Shown here piece after piece: positions 1 to 7,878 of a DNA stretch of 64,000 bases. The position numbers and the translations under genes were made by a program. The stretch's first letter is position 1. Every line of letters starts with the position of its first letter. The notes beneath the pieces are model-generated. The model saw nothing but the letters and a program-made list of their open reading frames with translations, had not been told where the DNA came from and searched no databases. The stretch is from Bradyrhizobium sp. CCGE-LA001 (GTDB lineage: Bacteria > Pseudomonadota > Alphaproteobacteria > Rhizobiales > Xanthobacteraceae). Location: assembly GCF_000296215.2 (NCBI RefSeq), contig NZ_CP013949.1, positions 2,783,501 to 2,847,500 on the forward strand. The letters run 5' to 3'.

Positions 1-128
1 CCGTCGCGTGCCCGCAATGCAGCTCCGACAAGACCGAGCTGCTGTCCGAATTCGGCTCGACCTCCTGCAAGGCGCTGTGGCGCTGCAAGTCCTGCCGCGA
101 ACCCTTCGATTATTTCAAGTGTCATTGA
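1..128 (+). CDS. paaD: PaaD, phenylacetyl-CoA epoxidase subunit (C-terminal fragment)
   Basis: Only the last 41 codons are present; the reading frame begins at base 3 and ends in TGA at 126-128. The peptide has two CxxC pairs (CPQC near the start and CKSC near the end) followed by REPFDYFKCH. That is the metal-binding zinc-ribbon-like tail of PaaD, the subunit thought to help assemble the iron centre of the PaaABCE ring epoxidase. The genes that follow (paaE, paaI, paaK) confirm the phenylacetate context. Start and N-terminus lie outside the window. Confidence 0.85.
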   Translation, partial: VACPQCSSDKTELLSEFGSTSCKALWRCKSCREPFDYFKCH

Positions 129-149
129 GGCCCGTGATGCCAACCTCAT

Positions 150-236
150 CGTCATTGCGAGCGCGGCGAAGCAATCCAGTCTGTTTCTGCGGTGACAGTC
201 TGGATTGCTTCGTCGCAACGGCTCCTCGCAATGACG
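150..236. repeat. Palindromic intergenic repeat, family A
   Basis: A left arm starting GTCATTGCGAGCGCGGCGAA at 151 is mirrored by a right arm ending CTCGCAATGAC near 235, with an inner pair CAATCCAG/CTGGATTG. A close relative lies at 15515-15596. It occupies the paaD-paaE gap and would form a long hairpin in the transcript. It is most likely a REP-type element. Confidence 0.8.
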
Positions 237-258
237 GTTCGAATCCGGGGTGCCCGTA

Positions 259-1341
259 ATGTCCGCCGCCGCACCGCGCTTTCATCGACTTGCCGTCAGC
301 GATCTCCGCCGCGAGGCCTCCGACGCTGTCTCGATGACCTTTGCCATCCCCGGCGAGCTCGCTGGCGACTACGCCTTCACGCCGGGCCAGTACCTCACCC
401 TCCGCGCCTCGCTCGATGGTGAGGAGGTTCGCCGCTCCTATTCGATCTGCTCCGGACCGGACGACGGCGAAATCCGTATCGCCGTCAAGAAGGTCGACGG
501 CGGCGCGTTTTCGAGCTGGGCGGCCGACGAGCTGAAATGCGGCGACGAGCTCGATGTGATGACGCCGACCGGCCGCTTCGGCGTGATCCCGCCGGCCGAT
601 AGCGGGCGCATCCATGTCGGCTTTGCCGCGGGATCCGGCATCACGCCGATCCTGTCGATCGTCAAGGGGATCCTCGCGCGCGAGCCGGACAGTGGCTTCT
701 TCCTGTTCTACGGCAACCGCACCAGCGACAACATCATGTTCCTCGAGGCGTTGGAGGAACTGAAGGACCGCTTCATCGATCGCCTCTCGATCTTCCACGT
801 CATCTCTGGTGAGGAGCAGGACATCCCGATCCTGCATGGCCGGCTCGACGGCGACAAGGTGAGGGTGCTTTTGCGCTCGCTGGTGCCGGCGGCAAGCGTT
901 GATCACGTCTTCATCTGCGGGCCATCAGGCATGAGCGAGGACATCGAAGCGACCTGCCGCAGTCTCGGCATCGCGGAAGAGCGTATCCATGTCGAGCGCT
1001 TCGTCTCCGAGTTCGGCGGCAAGCCGCGGCCGAGGAAGGCTGTTGCGCCCGACGCGCCGCCGAAGGCGATCGCATCGCTCATCATCGACGGCAAGCGTCG
1101 CGACGTGCCCGTTGCCGAGGACGAGGCGATCCTCGATGCCGCGCTACGGGCTGGCGTCGATCTGCCCTTTGCCTGCAAGGGCGGCATGTGCTCGACCTGC
1201 CGCGCCAAGCTGGTCCAAGGCGAGGCGCCGATGGACATCAACTATTCGCTGGAACCCTGGGAGCTGAAGGCCGGATTCGTCCTGACCTGCCAGGCCAAGC
1301 CATCGTCGGAGCGGGTCGTGGTCGATTACGATCATGTTTGA
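259..1341 (+). CDS. paaE: PaaE, phenylacetyl-CoA epoxidase reductase subunit
   Basis: The 360-residue protein is an NAD(P)H-dependent flavin/iron-sulfur reductase that feeds electrons to the PaaAC oxygenase during phenylacetyl-CoA epoxidation. The first ~235 residues are a ferredoxin-reductase fold: FAD-binding RRSYSICS, then an NAD-binding region around GFAAGSGITP. The C-terminal ~90 residues are a plant-type [2Fe-2S] ferredoxin with Cys306, Cys311, Cys314 and Cys344 in CKGGMCSTC...LTC. A GTG at 250 is also in frame, but the ATG at 259 has a GGGG ribosome site at a suitable distance and gives a normal N-terminus. It follows paaD across a palindromic repeat. Confidence 0.93.
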   Translation: MSAAAPRFHRLAVSDLRREASDAVSMTFAIPGELAGDYAFTPGQYLTLRASLDGEEVRRSYSICSGPDDGEIRIAVKKVDGGAFSSWAADELKCGDELDVMTPTGRFGVIPPADSGRIHVGFAAGSGITPILSIVKGILAREPDSGFFLFYGNRTSDNIMFLEALEELKDRFIDRLSIFHVISGEEQDIPILHGRLDGDKVRVLLRSLVPAASVDHVFICGPSGMSEDIEATCRSLGIAEERIHVERFVSEFGGKPRPRKAVAPDAPPKAIASLIIDGKRRDVPVAEDEAILDAALRAGVDLPFACKGGMCSTCRAKLVQGEAPMDINYSLEPWELKAGFVLTCQAKPSSERVVVDYDHV

Positions 1342-1396
1342 CAGTTTCGGCCAGGCAGCAGAGCATCGTGGGTAGACATTTGACCGGGAGAAGCGC

Positions 1397-1846
1397 GTGA
1401 ACGTCAAAGCTGCCCTGTCGCCTGAGGATATTGCCCGCGCCTGCGCCGACGCGATGTGGGCGGAGGACGACGCCTCCAAGGGTCTCGGCATGGAGATCAT
1501 CGAGATCGGTCCGGGCTTCGCGACGCTGGCGATGATGGTGCGGCCGGACATGGTCAACGGCCAGCGCATCGCCCATGGCGGCTTCATCTTCACGCTCGCC
1601 GATTCCGCGTTTGCATTCGCCTGCAACTCGCACAACGAGCGCGTCGTCGCGGCGCAGGGCCAGATCACCTTCATCAAGCCCGGCAAGCTTGGGGATCGCC
1701 TCGTCGCAAAAGCGCGCGAAGTCACCCGCGGCGGCCGCTCCGGCATCTACGACGTGCGCGTAACCGTAGACGATACCGTCATCGCGGAATTCCGCGGGCA
1801 TTCGCGTGTCATTCCGGGCACGTGGCTGCCGCAGCAAGACAAATAA
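1397..1846 (+). CDS. paaI: PaaI hotdog-fold thioesterase
   Basis: This 149-residue hotdog thioesterase hydrolyses hydroxyphenylacetyl-CoA and similar thioesters, and is thought to rescue CoA from dead-end products of the phenylacetate pathway. Family signatures are Asn54, the HGG loop at 60-62 and Asp69 in TLADSAF, which polarises the attacking water. Translation probably starts at GTG 1397, with GGGAG at 1386-1390 as ribosome site. It sits between paaE and paaK on the same strand, matching other alphaproteobacterial paa operons. Confidence 0.93.
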   Translation: MNVKAALSPEDIARACADAMWAEDDASKGLGMEIIEIGPGFATLAMMVRPDMVNGQRIAHGGFIFTLADSAFAFACNSHNERVVAAQGQITFIKPGKLGDRLVAKAREVTRGGRSGIYDVRVTVDDTVIAEFRGHSRVIPGTWLPQQDK

Positions 1847-1875
1847 GAAGAACGAACCAATGTGGGGAAACGAGG

Positions 1876-3207
1876 ATGGCTCTGACGAGACGCAAGGAAG
1901 GTGGCAGCACCTATAGCGCCGAGATGGACGCGCAGGAGCGCGCCTCGCGCGACGAGATCATGGCACTGCAGAAGCAGCGAGTGGCCTGGTCGCTGAAGCA
2001 CGCCTATGACAATGTCACGCATTACCGCAAGGCATTCGATAAGGCCGGCGTGCACCCGTCCGACTTCCGCGAGCTCTCCGATCTCGCCAAATTTCCGTTC
2101 ACGGTGAAGACGGATCTCCGCGACAACTATCCCTTCAACATGTTCGCGGTGCCGCGCGAAAAGCTGGTGCGCGTGCACGCCTCCTCGGGCACGACAGGCA
2201 AGCCGATCGTCGTCGGCTATACGCAGGCCGACATCGACACCTGGTCCGCCGTGATGGCGCGCTCGATCCGCGCCGCTGGTGGCCGCACCGGCATGATCAT
2301 CCACAATGCATACGGGTATGGACTTTTCACCGGCGGCCTTGGCGTGCACTACGGCGCGGAAAAGCTCGGTTGCACCGTGGTGCCGATCTCCGGCGGCATG
2401 ACCGAGCGGCAGGTGCAACTCATCAACGATTTCCGCCCTGACATCATCACGGTGACGCCGAGCTACATGCTCGCGATCCTCGACGAGTTCAAGCGGCAGA
2501 AGCTCGATCCGCGACAGTGCTCGCTCAAGATCGGCATTTTTGGCGCGGAGCCCTGGACCAACGCAATGCGGGCCGAGATCGAGGACGCCTTCGACATGGA
2601 TGCGACCGACATCTATGGCCTCTCGGAAGTCATCGGCCCCGGTGTCGCGCAGGAATGCATCGAGACCAAGGACGGGCTGCACATCTGGGAGGACCATTTC
2701 TACCCGGAAGTGATCGACCCCGAGACGGGCGCGGTGCTGCCCGACGGGGAGAAGGGCGAGCTGGTCTTTACCTCGCTCACCAAGGAAGCTTTCCCGGTGA
2801 TCCGCTATCGCACCCGCGACCTGACGCGGCTTCTCCCGGGTACGGCACGTCCGGGCATGCGGCGCATGGAGAAGGTGACGGGCCGCTCGGATGACATGAT
2901 CATCCTGCGCGGCGTCAATCTGTTCCCGACCCAGATCGAGGAAGTGCTGCTCGCGACCGATTGGTGCGGCGGCCATTTCGTCCTGGAGCTGACCCGCGAA
3001 GGGCGGATGGACGAATTGACCATCATCGCCGAGGCGAGGTCGGAAAGCTGGGACGGTCGGGGGCTCGTCGATCATGCCGAGCGCGTCTCGACCCACATCA
3101 AGAACACGATCGGCATCAGTTCGAGGGTGGAGGTAGTCGCGCCGGCCACGCTGGAACGCTCGCTCGGCAAGGCCAAACGCCTCTACGACAAGCGGCCCAA
3201 GGACTAG
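1876..3207 (+). CDS. paaK: Phenylacetate-CoA ligase PaaK
   Basis: A 443-residue AMP-forming ligase that activates phenylacetate to phenylacetyl-CoA, the first committed step of the pathway. The nucleotide-binding loop SSGTTGKPIVVGY, the motif IYGLSEVIGPGVAQEC and the hinge-region YRTRDLT are all present, and length is typical of PaaK. The frame is open upstream to 1456, but the ATG at 1876 is preceded by a purine-rich GGGGAAACGAGG and gives the expected N-terminus. It is the last paa gene here; no terminator is obvious, only a repeat remnant downstream. Confidence 0.95.
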   Translation: MALTRRKEGGSTYSAEMDAQERASRDEIMALQKQRVAWSLKHAYDNVTHYRKAFDKAGVHPSDFRELSDLAKFPFTVKTDLRDNYPFNMFAVPREKLVRVHASSGTTGKPIVVGYTQADIDTWSAVMARSIRAAGGRTGMIIHNAYGYGLFTGGLGVHYGAEKLGCTVVPISGGMTERQVQLINDFRPDIITVTPSYMLAILDEFKRQKLDPRQCSLKIGIFGAEPWTNAMRAEIEDAFDMDATDIYGLSEVIGPGVAQECIETKDGLHIWEDHFYPEVIDPETGAVLPDGEKGELVFTSLTKEAFPVIRYRTRDLTRLLPGTARPGMRRMEKVTGRSDDMIILRGVNLFPTQIEEVLLATDWCGGHFVLELTREGRMDELTIIAEARSESWDGRGLVDHAERVSTHIKNTIGISSRVEVVAPATLERSLGKAKRLYDKRPKD

Positions 3208-3212
3208 ATCTG

Positions 3213-3258
3213 CCCCTCATGGTGAGGACGCGCGTAGCGCCGTCTCGAACCATGAAGG
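3213..3258. repeat. Partial palindromic repeat, family E
   Basis: CCTCATGGTGAGGACGCGCG and the following CGTCTCGAACCATGAAGG pair as CTTCATGG/CCATGAAG-like arms. It resembles the TCATCCTGAGG...CTCGAAGGATG elements at 27621-27740 and 41594-41715. This copy is shorter and degenerate. It fills most of the gap after paaK; the rest, to 3380, shows nothing I recognise. Confidence 0.5.
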
Positions 3259-3380
3259 CCTGGCTGCACCAGCGGCTCTGCATCCACCGAGACGCTTGCT
3301 CTGCGGGCTCTATGAGGGGAGGCGGTTGACTCGGCTTCCCTCAGAGGCGACAAGGCCGGCGAGAAATCACGGGTCTTCCG

Positions 3381-4385
3381 ATGTCGCCAGCCGATGCCAA
3401 AACAGTCGAAGCGCGCTGCGTGCGCCTCAATGCCAAGGCCGAAAACGCCGCTGCGCTCGCGCCGGCGATCGAGCATCACGCGCTCACGCGCGGTGCGGAC
3501 GACCTCCTGATCGAGGTGAAGGCTGCGGCAGTCAATCCGTCCGACGTCAAGGCTGCGACCGGGCTGATGCCCTACGCCGTGTTCCCGCGCACACCCGGCC
3601 GTGATTATTCCGGCGTGGTGATCGACGGGCCGGCCGGCATGATTGGCCAAGAGGTGTTCGGCTCGTCCGGGGATCTCGGCATCCGCCGCGACGGCACCCA
3701 CGCATCCCATCTCGTGGTCGAAGCCGATGCCGTGGTGGAGAAGCCGAAGGCAGTGTCCTGGGAGGAAGCCGCGGGCATCGGCGTTCCCTTCGTCACGGCC
3801 ATGGAAGGCTTTCGCCGGGCCGGCGTTCCGAAGCGTGGCGAGACCGTGCTGGTGTTCGGCGTCAACGGTAAGGTCGGCCAGGCCGCCGTGCAGATCGCGA
3901 CTTGGCAAGGCGCAGACGTCATTGGCGTGGTGCGCAAGGCGGAGGCCTATGAAGGCCACGCTAATACACCCATCGAGGTGATCGACGCCTCTGCGAGCGA
4001 TGTCGCCACGCGCGTACGCGAACTGACTGGCGGCAAAGGTGCTGACATCGTCTTCAATACGGTCGGCGATCCCTATTTCCAGGCGGCTCACAAGTCGCTC
4101 GCCTTGCGCGGCCGGCAGATCCTGATCGCCGCGATCGACCGCATCGTGCAGTTCAACATTCTCGAGTTTTATCGCGGCCAGCACACTTATGTCGGCATCG
4201 ACACGCTGGGTCTGTCCTCGGCCGCAACCGGCGCTGTGCTTCGGGGCCTCAGCCCGGGCTTTGCGAGCGGGCATCTGAAACCGTTCCCAATCAAGGCAGA
4301 CGCTGTTTATCCGCTGGACCGCGCCAAGGAGGCTTACGTCGCCGTCGCGGGCTCCTCGCGCGACCGCGTGGTCCTGAAGCCTTAG
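3381..4385 (+). CDS. MDR-superfamily NADPH:quinone reductase-like protein
   Basis: 334 residues of the zinc-free quinone-reductase branch of medium-chain dehydrogenases. The N-terminal GroES-like domain carries VNPSDVKAATG and TPGRDYSGVV. The Rossmann domain has its nucleotide loop at 157-166 (VLVFGVNGKV) and a later GADIVFNTVGDP. No zinc-binding cysteine/histidine set is visible, which argues against an alcohol dehydrogenase. The substrate is unknown; such enzymes reduce quinones or enals. It is two bases from the downstream YeeE/YedE gene, so the two are probably co-transcribed. Confidence 0.8.
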   Translation: MSPADAKTVEARCVRLNAKAENAAALAPAIEHHALTRGADDLLIEVKAAAVNPSDVKAATGLMPYAVFPRTPGRDYSGVVIDGPAGMIGQEVFGSSGDLGIRRDGTHASHLVVEADAVVEKPKAVSWEEAAGIGVPFVTAMEGFRRAGVPKRGETVLVFGVNGKVGQAAVQIATWQGADVIGVVRKAEAYEGHANTPIEVIDASASDVATRVRELTGGKGADIVFNTVGDPYFQAAHKSLALRGRQILIAAIDRIVQFNILEFYRGQHTYVGIDTLGLSSAATGAVLRGLSPGFASGHLKPFPIKADAVYPLDRAKEAYVAVAGSSRDRVVLKP

Positions 4386-4387
4386 AA

Positions 4388-5446
4388 ATGGAGTCGTCCG
4401 CTCAACTCGTCATCCTCGCCGGCCTCGTCATTGGATTGATCTATGGCGCGGTCGGCTTGCTCAGCGGTTTCTGCCTGATGAGCAGCGTACGCGGCTGGCT
4501 TGCTGAGGGGGATGGGCGGCTGGTGCGCACCTATGCGCTGGCGATGGCCGTTGCGATCGCCGCGAGCCAATTCCTCGCGGGCAGCGGCACGGTCGATCTC
4601 GGCAAATCGATCTATCTCCAACAATCCTTCTCGGTGCCCGTGCTGTTCCTCGGCGGCCTGTTGTTCGGCTACGGCATGGTGCTGTCGAACGGCTGCGGCT
4701 CGCGCGCACTGGTGCTGCTCGGGCGCGGCAATCTCAGGTCTTTCGTCGTCGTGATCGTGCTCGCCATCGCAGCGCAGATGACGCTGAAGGGCCTGATCGC
4801 GCCGGCGCGCATTGCGCTGGTTCAGGCCTCGCAGATCACCGTCAACGCGAATTCGCTGCCGTCGCTGTTGGCAACGTTCGGTGCGGCTGAAGCGACCTCG
4901 CGGGCGCTCGCGGCCTCTGCGATCGTCGTCGCGCTGATCCTGTTTGCATTCGCGCATCCGGCGTTTCGGCGCTCGCCGGGTCAGGTCGCGGCGGGCGTCA
5001 TCGTCGGCCTGCTCGTCGCCGGCGGTTGGTCCGTCACCGGTTTCCTCGGCGCCGACGAGTTCAATCCAGTGCCGGTGACTTCGCTCACCTTCGTCGCGCC
5101 GATCGCCGATAGCCTGCAATACGCTATGCTCTCGACCGGCCTGACGCCCAACTTCGGCGTCGCGACGGTCGCCGGTGTCTTCGCTGGCAGCCTGATCACC
5201 GCGCTGGCCACGCGCCGTTTTCAGCTCGAAGGCTATTCCTCGCCGCGACACATGCTGCGTTCGGCCGGCGGCGCCGCGCTGATGGGTATCGGCGGCGTGA
5301 TGGCGTTCGGCTGCTCGATCGGGCAGGGGCTCACCGGCCTATCGACGCTGGCGCTGGGCTCGTTCGTTGCCGTCGCCGGCATCCTGCTCGGCACCACGGC
5401 AGGCCTGCGCGGGAGCTTGCGGGTTCAGCCACTCGCGGTTGCCTGA
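4388..5446 (+). CDS. YeeE/YedE family membrane protein (putative sulfur-compound transporter)
   Basis: 352 residues, almost entirely hydrophobic helices, with the two hallmark half-repeats SNGCGSRALV near residue 101 and FGCSIGQGLTG near residue 307. In the family member TsuA, the cysteines in these positions pass thiosulfate across the inner membrane, so a sulfur substrate is likely but not proven here. A further cysteine lies in SGFCLMSS near residue 28. No TusA/YeeD-type partner is adjacent, although many homologues have one. The 3' end overlaps the convergent EamA gene by 22 bases. Confidence 0.82.
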   Translation: MESSAQLVILAGLVIGLIYGAVGLLSGFCLMSSVRGWLAEGDGRLVRTYALAMAVAIAASQFLAGSGTVDLGKSIYLQQSFSVPVLFLGGLLFGYGMVLSNGCGSRALVLLGRGNLRSFVVVIVLAIAAQMTLKGLIAPARIALVQASQITVNANSLPSLLATFGAAEATSRALAASAIVVALILFAFAHPAFRRSPGQVAAGVIVGLLVAGGWSVTGFLGADEFNPVPVTSLTFVAPIADSLQYAMLSTGLTPNFGVATVAGVFAGSLITALATRRFQLEGYSSPRHMLRSAGGAALMGIGGVMAFGCSIGQGLTGLSTLALGSFVAVAGILLGTTAGLRGSLRVQPLAVA

Positions 5447-6339
5447 CCGCGCAGCAACCGGTCGCCGAGCGTCGCAAGACCGATGCCGGTGACAATCAGC
5501 GCGGCCGCGACCGCAAGACTCATGTCGATGGGTTCGCTCAGAAGGATCGCAGCGCTGGCGATGCCGACGAGCGGCGTTCCGGTGGTGCCGAGCGACGTCG
5601 TCAGGGCCGAGATGCTCTTGTTCACCATCGACATCGCCCAATAGGCCAGCACCGTTCCGATCAGTCCCGAATAGAGAAACAGCAACACGAGCCGCCACGA
5701 CCACGCCACGTGCGGGAGGCCGTCCACGGCTGTCGCGCCGACCGACAGCACGACCGTTGCCACGAGCACCTGCCAGAACAAGAGCTGGAGCGGGGATCCG
5801 ATCCAGCGATGCGCGCGCATATAGATGATGTTCGCAGCCCAGCAGATCGCGGCCAGGATGACCATGCCGGCGCCGAGCAGGACGTTGGTGTTGGTCCAGT
5901 CGATCGAGGACGGATTGAGGATGACGGCAAGGCCGATCAGGCCGAGCAGAGCGCCGGCGAGCTTTGGTGCGGTCAGCGTGTCCTTTCCGAGCAGGGGCGC
6001 GGCCAGTGCGACCCAGAGGGGCGTGGTGTAGCCGAGCACGACGCCCTTGCTTGCAGGCAGGAAACGAAGGCCACCCGCAACCAGGATCGAGAACAGCGTC
6101 ATGTGCAGCAGCGCCACGCTCAGGATCACGGGAATGTCGCGCCGCTCCGGGATCACCAGATTGTTGCTGAGGCCGAGGAGCACGAACAAGCCAGCCAGCG
6201 CGATCCAGCTCCGGATCGCCGCGCTCCACAGCGGCGGAACGAACTGCACGAGCTGCTTGGTCACCGACCAGTTCACGCCCCAGGCCAGCACCACGATGAG
6301 GAACAGGCCGATGGCGGTCCGGGGTGACAGGGTGCTCAT
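5425..6339 (-). CDS. EamA/DMT-family transporter
   Basis: 304 residues with ten predicted membrane helices in two EamA halves: the first begins around AWGVNWSVTKQLVQF, and the second around the conserved CWAANIIYMRAHRW. DMT proteins export small metabolites such as amino acids. The start is the ATG at 6339; an in-frame upstream ATG at 6384 would add an unlikely polar stretch and eat into the shared promoter. It is divergent from a MocR/PdxR-type regulator, a pairing often seen where the regulator controls the exporter or a vitamin B6/amino-acid related function. Confidence 0.85.
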   Translation of the reverse strand: MSTLSPRTAIGLFLIVVLAWGVNWSVTKQLVQFVPPLWSAAIRSWIALAGLFVLLGLSNNLVIPERRDIPVILSVALLHMTLFSILVAGGLRFLPASKGVVLGYTTPLWVALAAPLLGKDTLTAPKLAGALLGLIGLAVILNPSSIDWTNTNVLLGAGMVILAAICWAANIIYMRAHRWIGSPLQLLFWQVLVATVVLSVGATAVDGLPHVAWSWRLVLLFLYSGLIGTVLAYWAMSMVNKSISALTTSLGTTGTPLVGIASAAILLSEPIDMSLAVAAALIVTGIGLATLGDRLLRGQATASG

Positions 6340-6384
6340 GTCGCAGGTCCTTGAAGCAATCCGGGTCGCCGGATAGCATTCCAA

Positions 6385-6429
6385 CTGGCATCCGAAGAAG
6401 TGCCAGATTGGAGAACATTAGGGTGCCAG
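6385..6429. promoter_or_regulatory. Candidate MocR/PdxR-type operator
   Basis: CTGGCA at 6385-6390 and TGCCAG at 6401-6406 form a perfect 6-bp inverted repeat with a 10-base spacer. A second TGCCAG at 6424-6429 repeats the right half as a direct repeat, just inside the regulator's start. The site lies in the 83-base divergent gap between the EamA gene and the regulator. MocR-family proteins commonly bind combined direct and inverted repeats in exactly this position. Binding is inferred. Confidence 0.5.
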
Positions 6430-7871
6430 TGTCCGACACGACGGTTTCCGGGCTGATCGAGCTGAAGCGGACCGATGGCGAGGGGCTGGTGGCGCAATTG
6501 ACGAGCCAGCTCCGAAGCTTGATCGCCACCGGGCGCCTCGGCAAAGGCCGCGCGCTGCCGTCGAGCCGACGGCTTGCGAGCGATCTCGGCGTCTCGCGCA
6601 ACACCGTCACATACGCGTTCGAGCAGCTGGCGGCCGAGGGATATCTCGCAGCGTCGCACGGTCGCCGTCCCGTGGTCACGATCGACGGGCGCGAACGCAT
6701 CGAACAAGCGGGCGCCGCCGCAGCGGGCGAGCGCGCCCGCAAGCCGCGGCTCTCGCCCTGGGCCACCAAGCTCCAGCGGGCGGACTGGCCGATGTCTTAC
6801 CGGGGCCAGCTCAAACCGCTGCGCCCAGGGCTGGGCGATTTCAGGGAGTTTCCGAACGAGGTCTGGGCGCGGTGCCTACGCCGCAGCGCCGTCCATGCAG
6901 GCAGACGCGAGCTCGGACCGGTCAACCGGCTGCGCCTACGCGAAGCGCTGGCGCACTACCTGGCGACGAGCAGGGACGTCCGCGCCACGGCGGACCAGAT
7001 CATGATCCTGCCGAGCGCGCAGGCCGCGCTGACGCTGGTTGCGGCCACACTCATTTCGCCGGGGGACAATGTATGGGTTGAGGACCCCGGCTATCCCGGC
7101 GCGGCGGCTGCCTTTCACGCACCCGGCGCGCGCCTGACCGGCGTCAGGCTGGACGAACAGGGCATGCAGCGGACACCGGGGCTTGGCGCTCCGAAGCTGA
7201 TCTTCATGACGCCGTCGCATCAGCACCCGACCGGCCGGTTGATGTCGCTGGCTCGCCGCACCGAGTTTCTCGCCGCAAGCCGACCCGGCAGGACCTGGAT
7301 CGTCGAGGACGATTACGACGGTGAATTCCACTATGACAGCCGGCCGGTGCCAGCCTTGCAGGGGCTGGATGCCCATGGCCGCGTGTTCTATGTCGGCACC
7401 TTCTCGAAGGCGATGAGGTCGGACATCCGCCTCGGCTATCTGGTCGCGCCGGCGGCGCTGGTCAGCACCTTGGAAATTGCGCAGCAGCATATGGGGCTTA
7501 TCGCCGCCAGCCACATCCAGGAAGCGCTGGCCGAATTCATCGCCGATGGGCACTTCCTTGCGCATTTGCGCCGGATGCGCCGGCTCTATCACGCGCGCCG
7601 CGATCATCTCGTCGAGGAGCTGCAGCGGCATCTCGGTGGCATGCTCTCGGTCGAGGTGCCGCCCGGCGGTATCCAGCTCGTCGCCCGCCTCAAGCGCGGT
7701 CGGGCCGATCAGGCCGTGGTCAAGCGACTGGTCGCCGCCGGGGTCGAAACGCGAGCTCTGTCCAGCCTTGCGCTCGGCCGTCCCAGGGATCACGGTCTGC
7801 TGCTCGGCTTTGCGGCCTGGCATGAGAGCGAGATCAGCGCGGCGGTACGGACAATGGCATCCTGTTTCTAG
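6423..7871 (+). CDS. MocR/PdxR-type transcriptional regulator (GntR HTH + aminotransferase domain)
   Basis: A 482-residue fusion of a GntR winged helix (about 14-85; SSRRLASDLGVSRNTVTYAF) to a fold-type I aminotransferase domain. The PLP lysine is Lys329 in YVGTFSKAM, and the binding aspartate is in VEDDYDGEF. In such regulators the bound cofactor or its adduct with an amino acid is the signal, and catalysis is usually not the role. I chose the GTG at 6423: an earlier ATG-frame start at 6324 would overlap the divergent transporter. The likely target is the EamA gene, and possibly the regulator itself. Confidence 0.88.
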   Translation: MPVSDTTVSGLIELKRTDGEGLVAQLTSQLRSLIATGRLGKGRALPSSRRLASDLGVSRNTVTYAFEQLAAEGYLAASHGRRPVVTIDGRERIEQAGAAAAGERARKPRLSPWATKLQRADWPMSYRGQLKPLRPGLGDFREFPNEVWARCLRRSAVHAGRRELGPVNRLRLREALAHYLATSRDVRATADQIMILPSAQAALTLVAATLISPGDNVWVEDPGYPGAAAAFHAPGARLTGVRLDEQGMQRTPGLGAPKLIFMTPSHQHPTGRLMSLARRTEFLAASRPGRTWIVEDDYDGEFHYDSRPVPALQGLDAHGRVFYVGTFSKAMRSDIRLGYLVAPAALVSTLEIAQQHMGLIAASHIQEALAEFIADGHFLAHLRRMRRLYHARRDHLVEELQRHLGGMLSVEVPPGGIQLVARLKRGRADQAVVKRLVAAGVETRALSSLALGRPRDHGLLLGFAAWHESEISAAVRTMASCF

Positions 7872-7878
7872 TGCGGCG

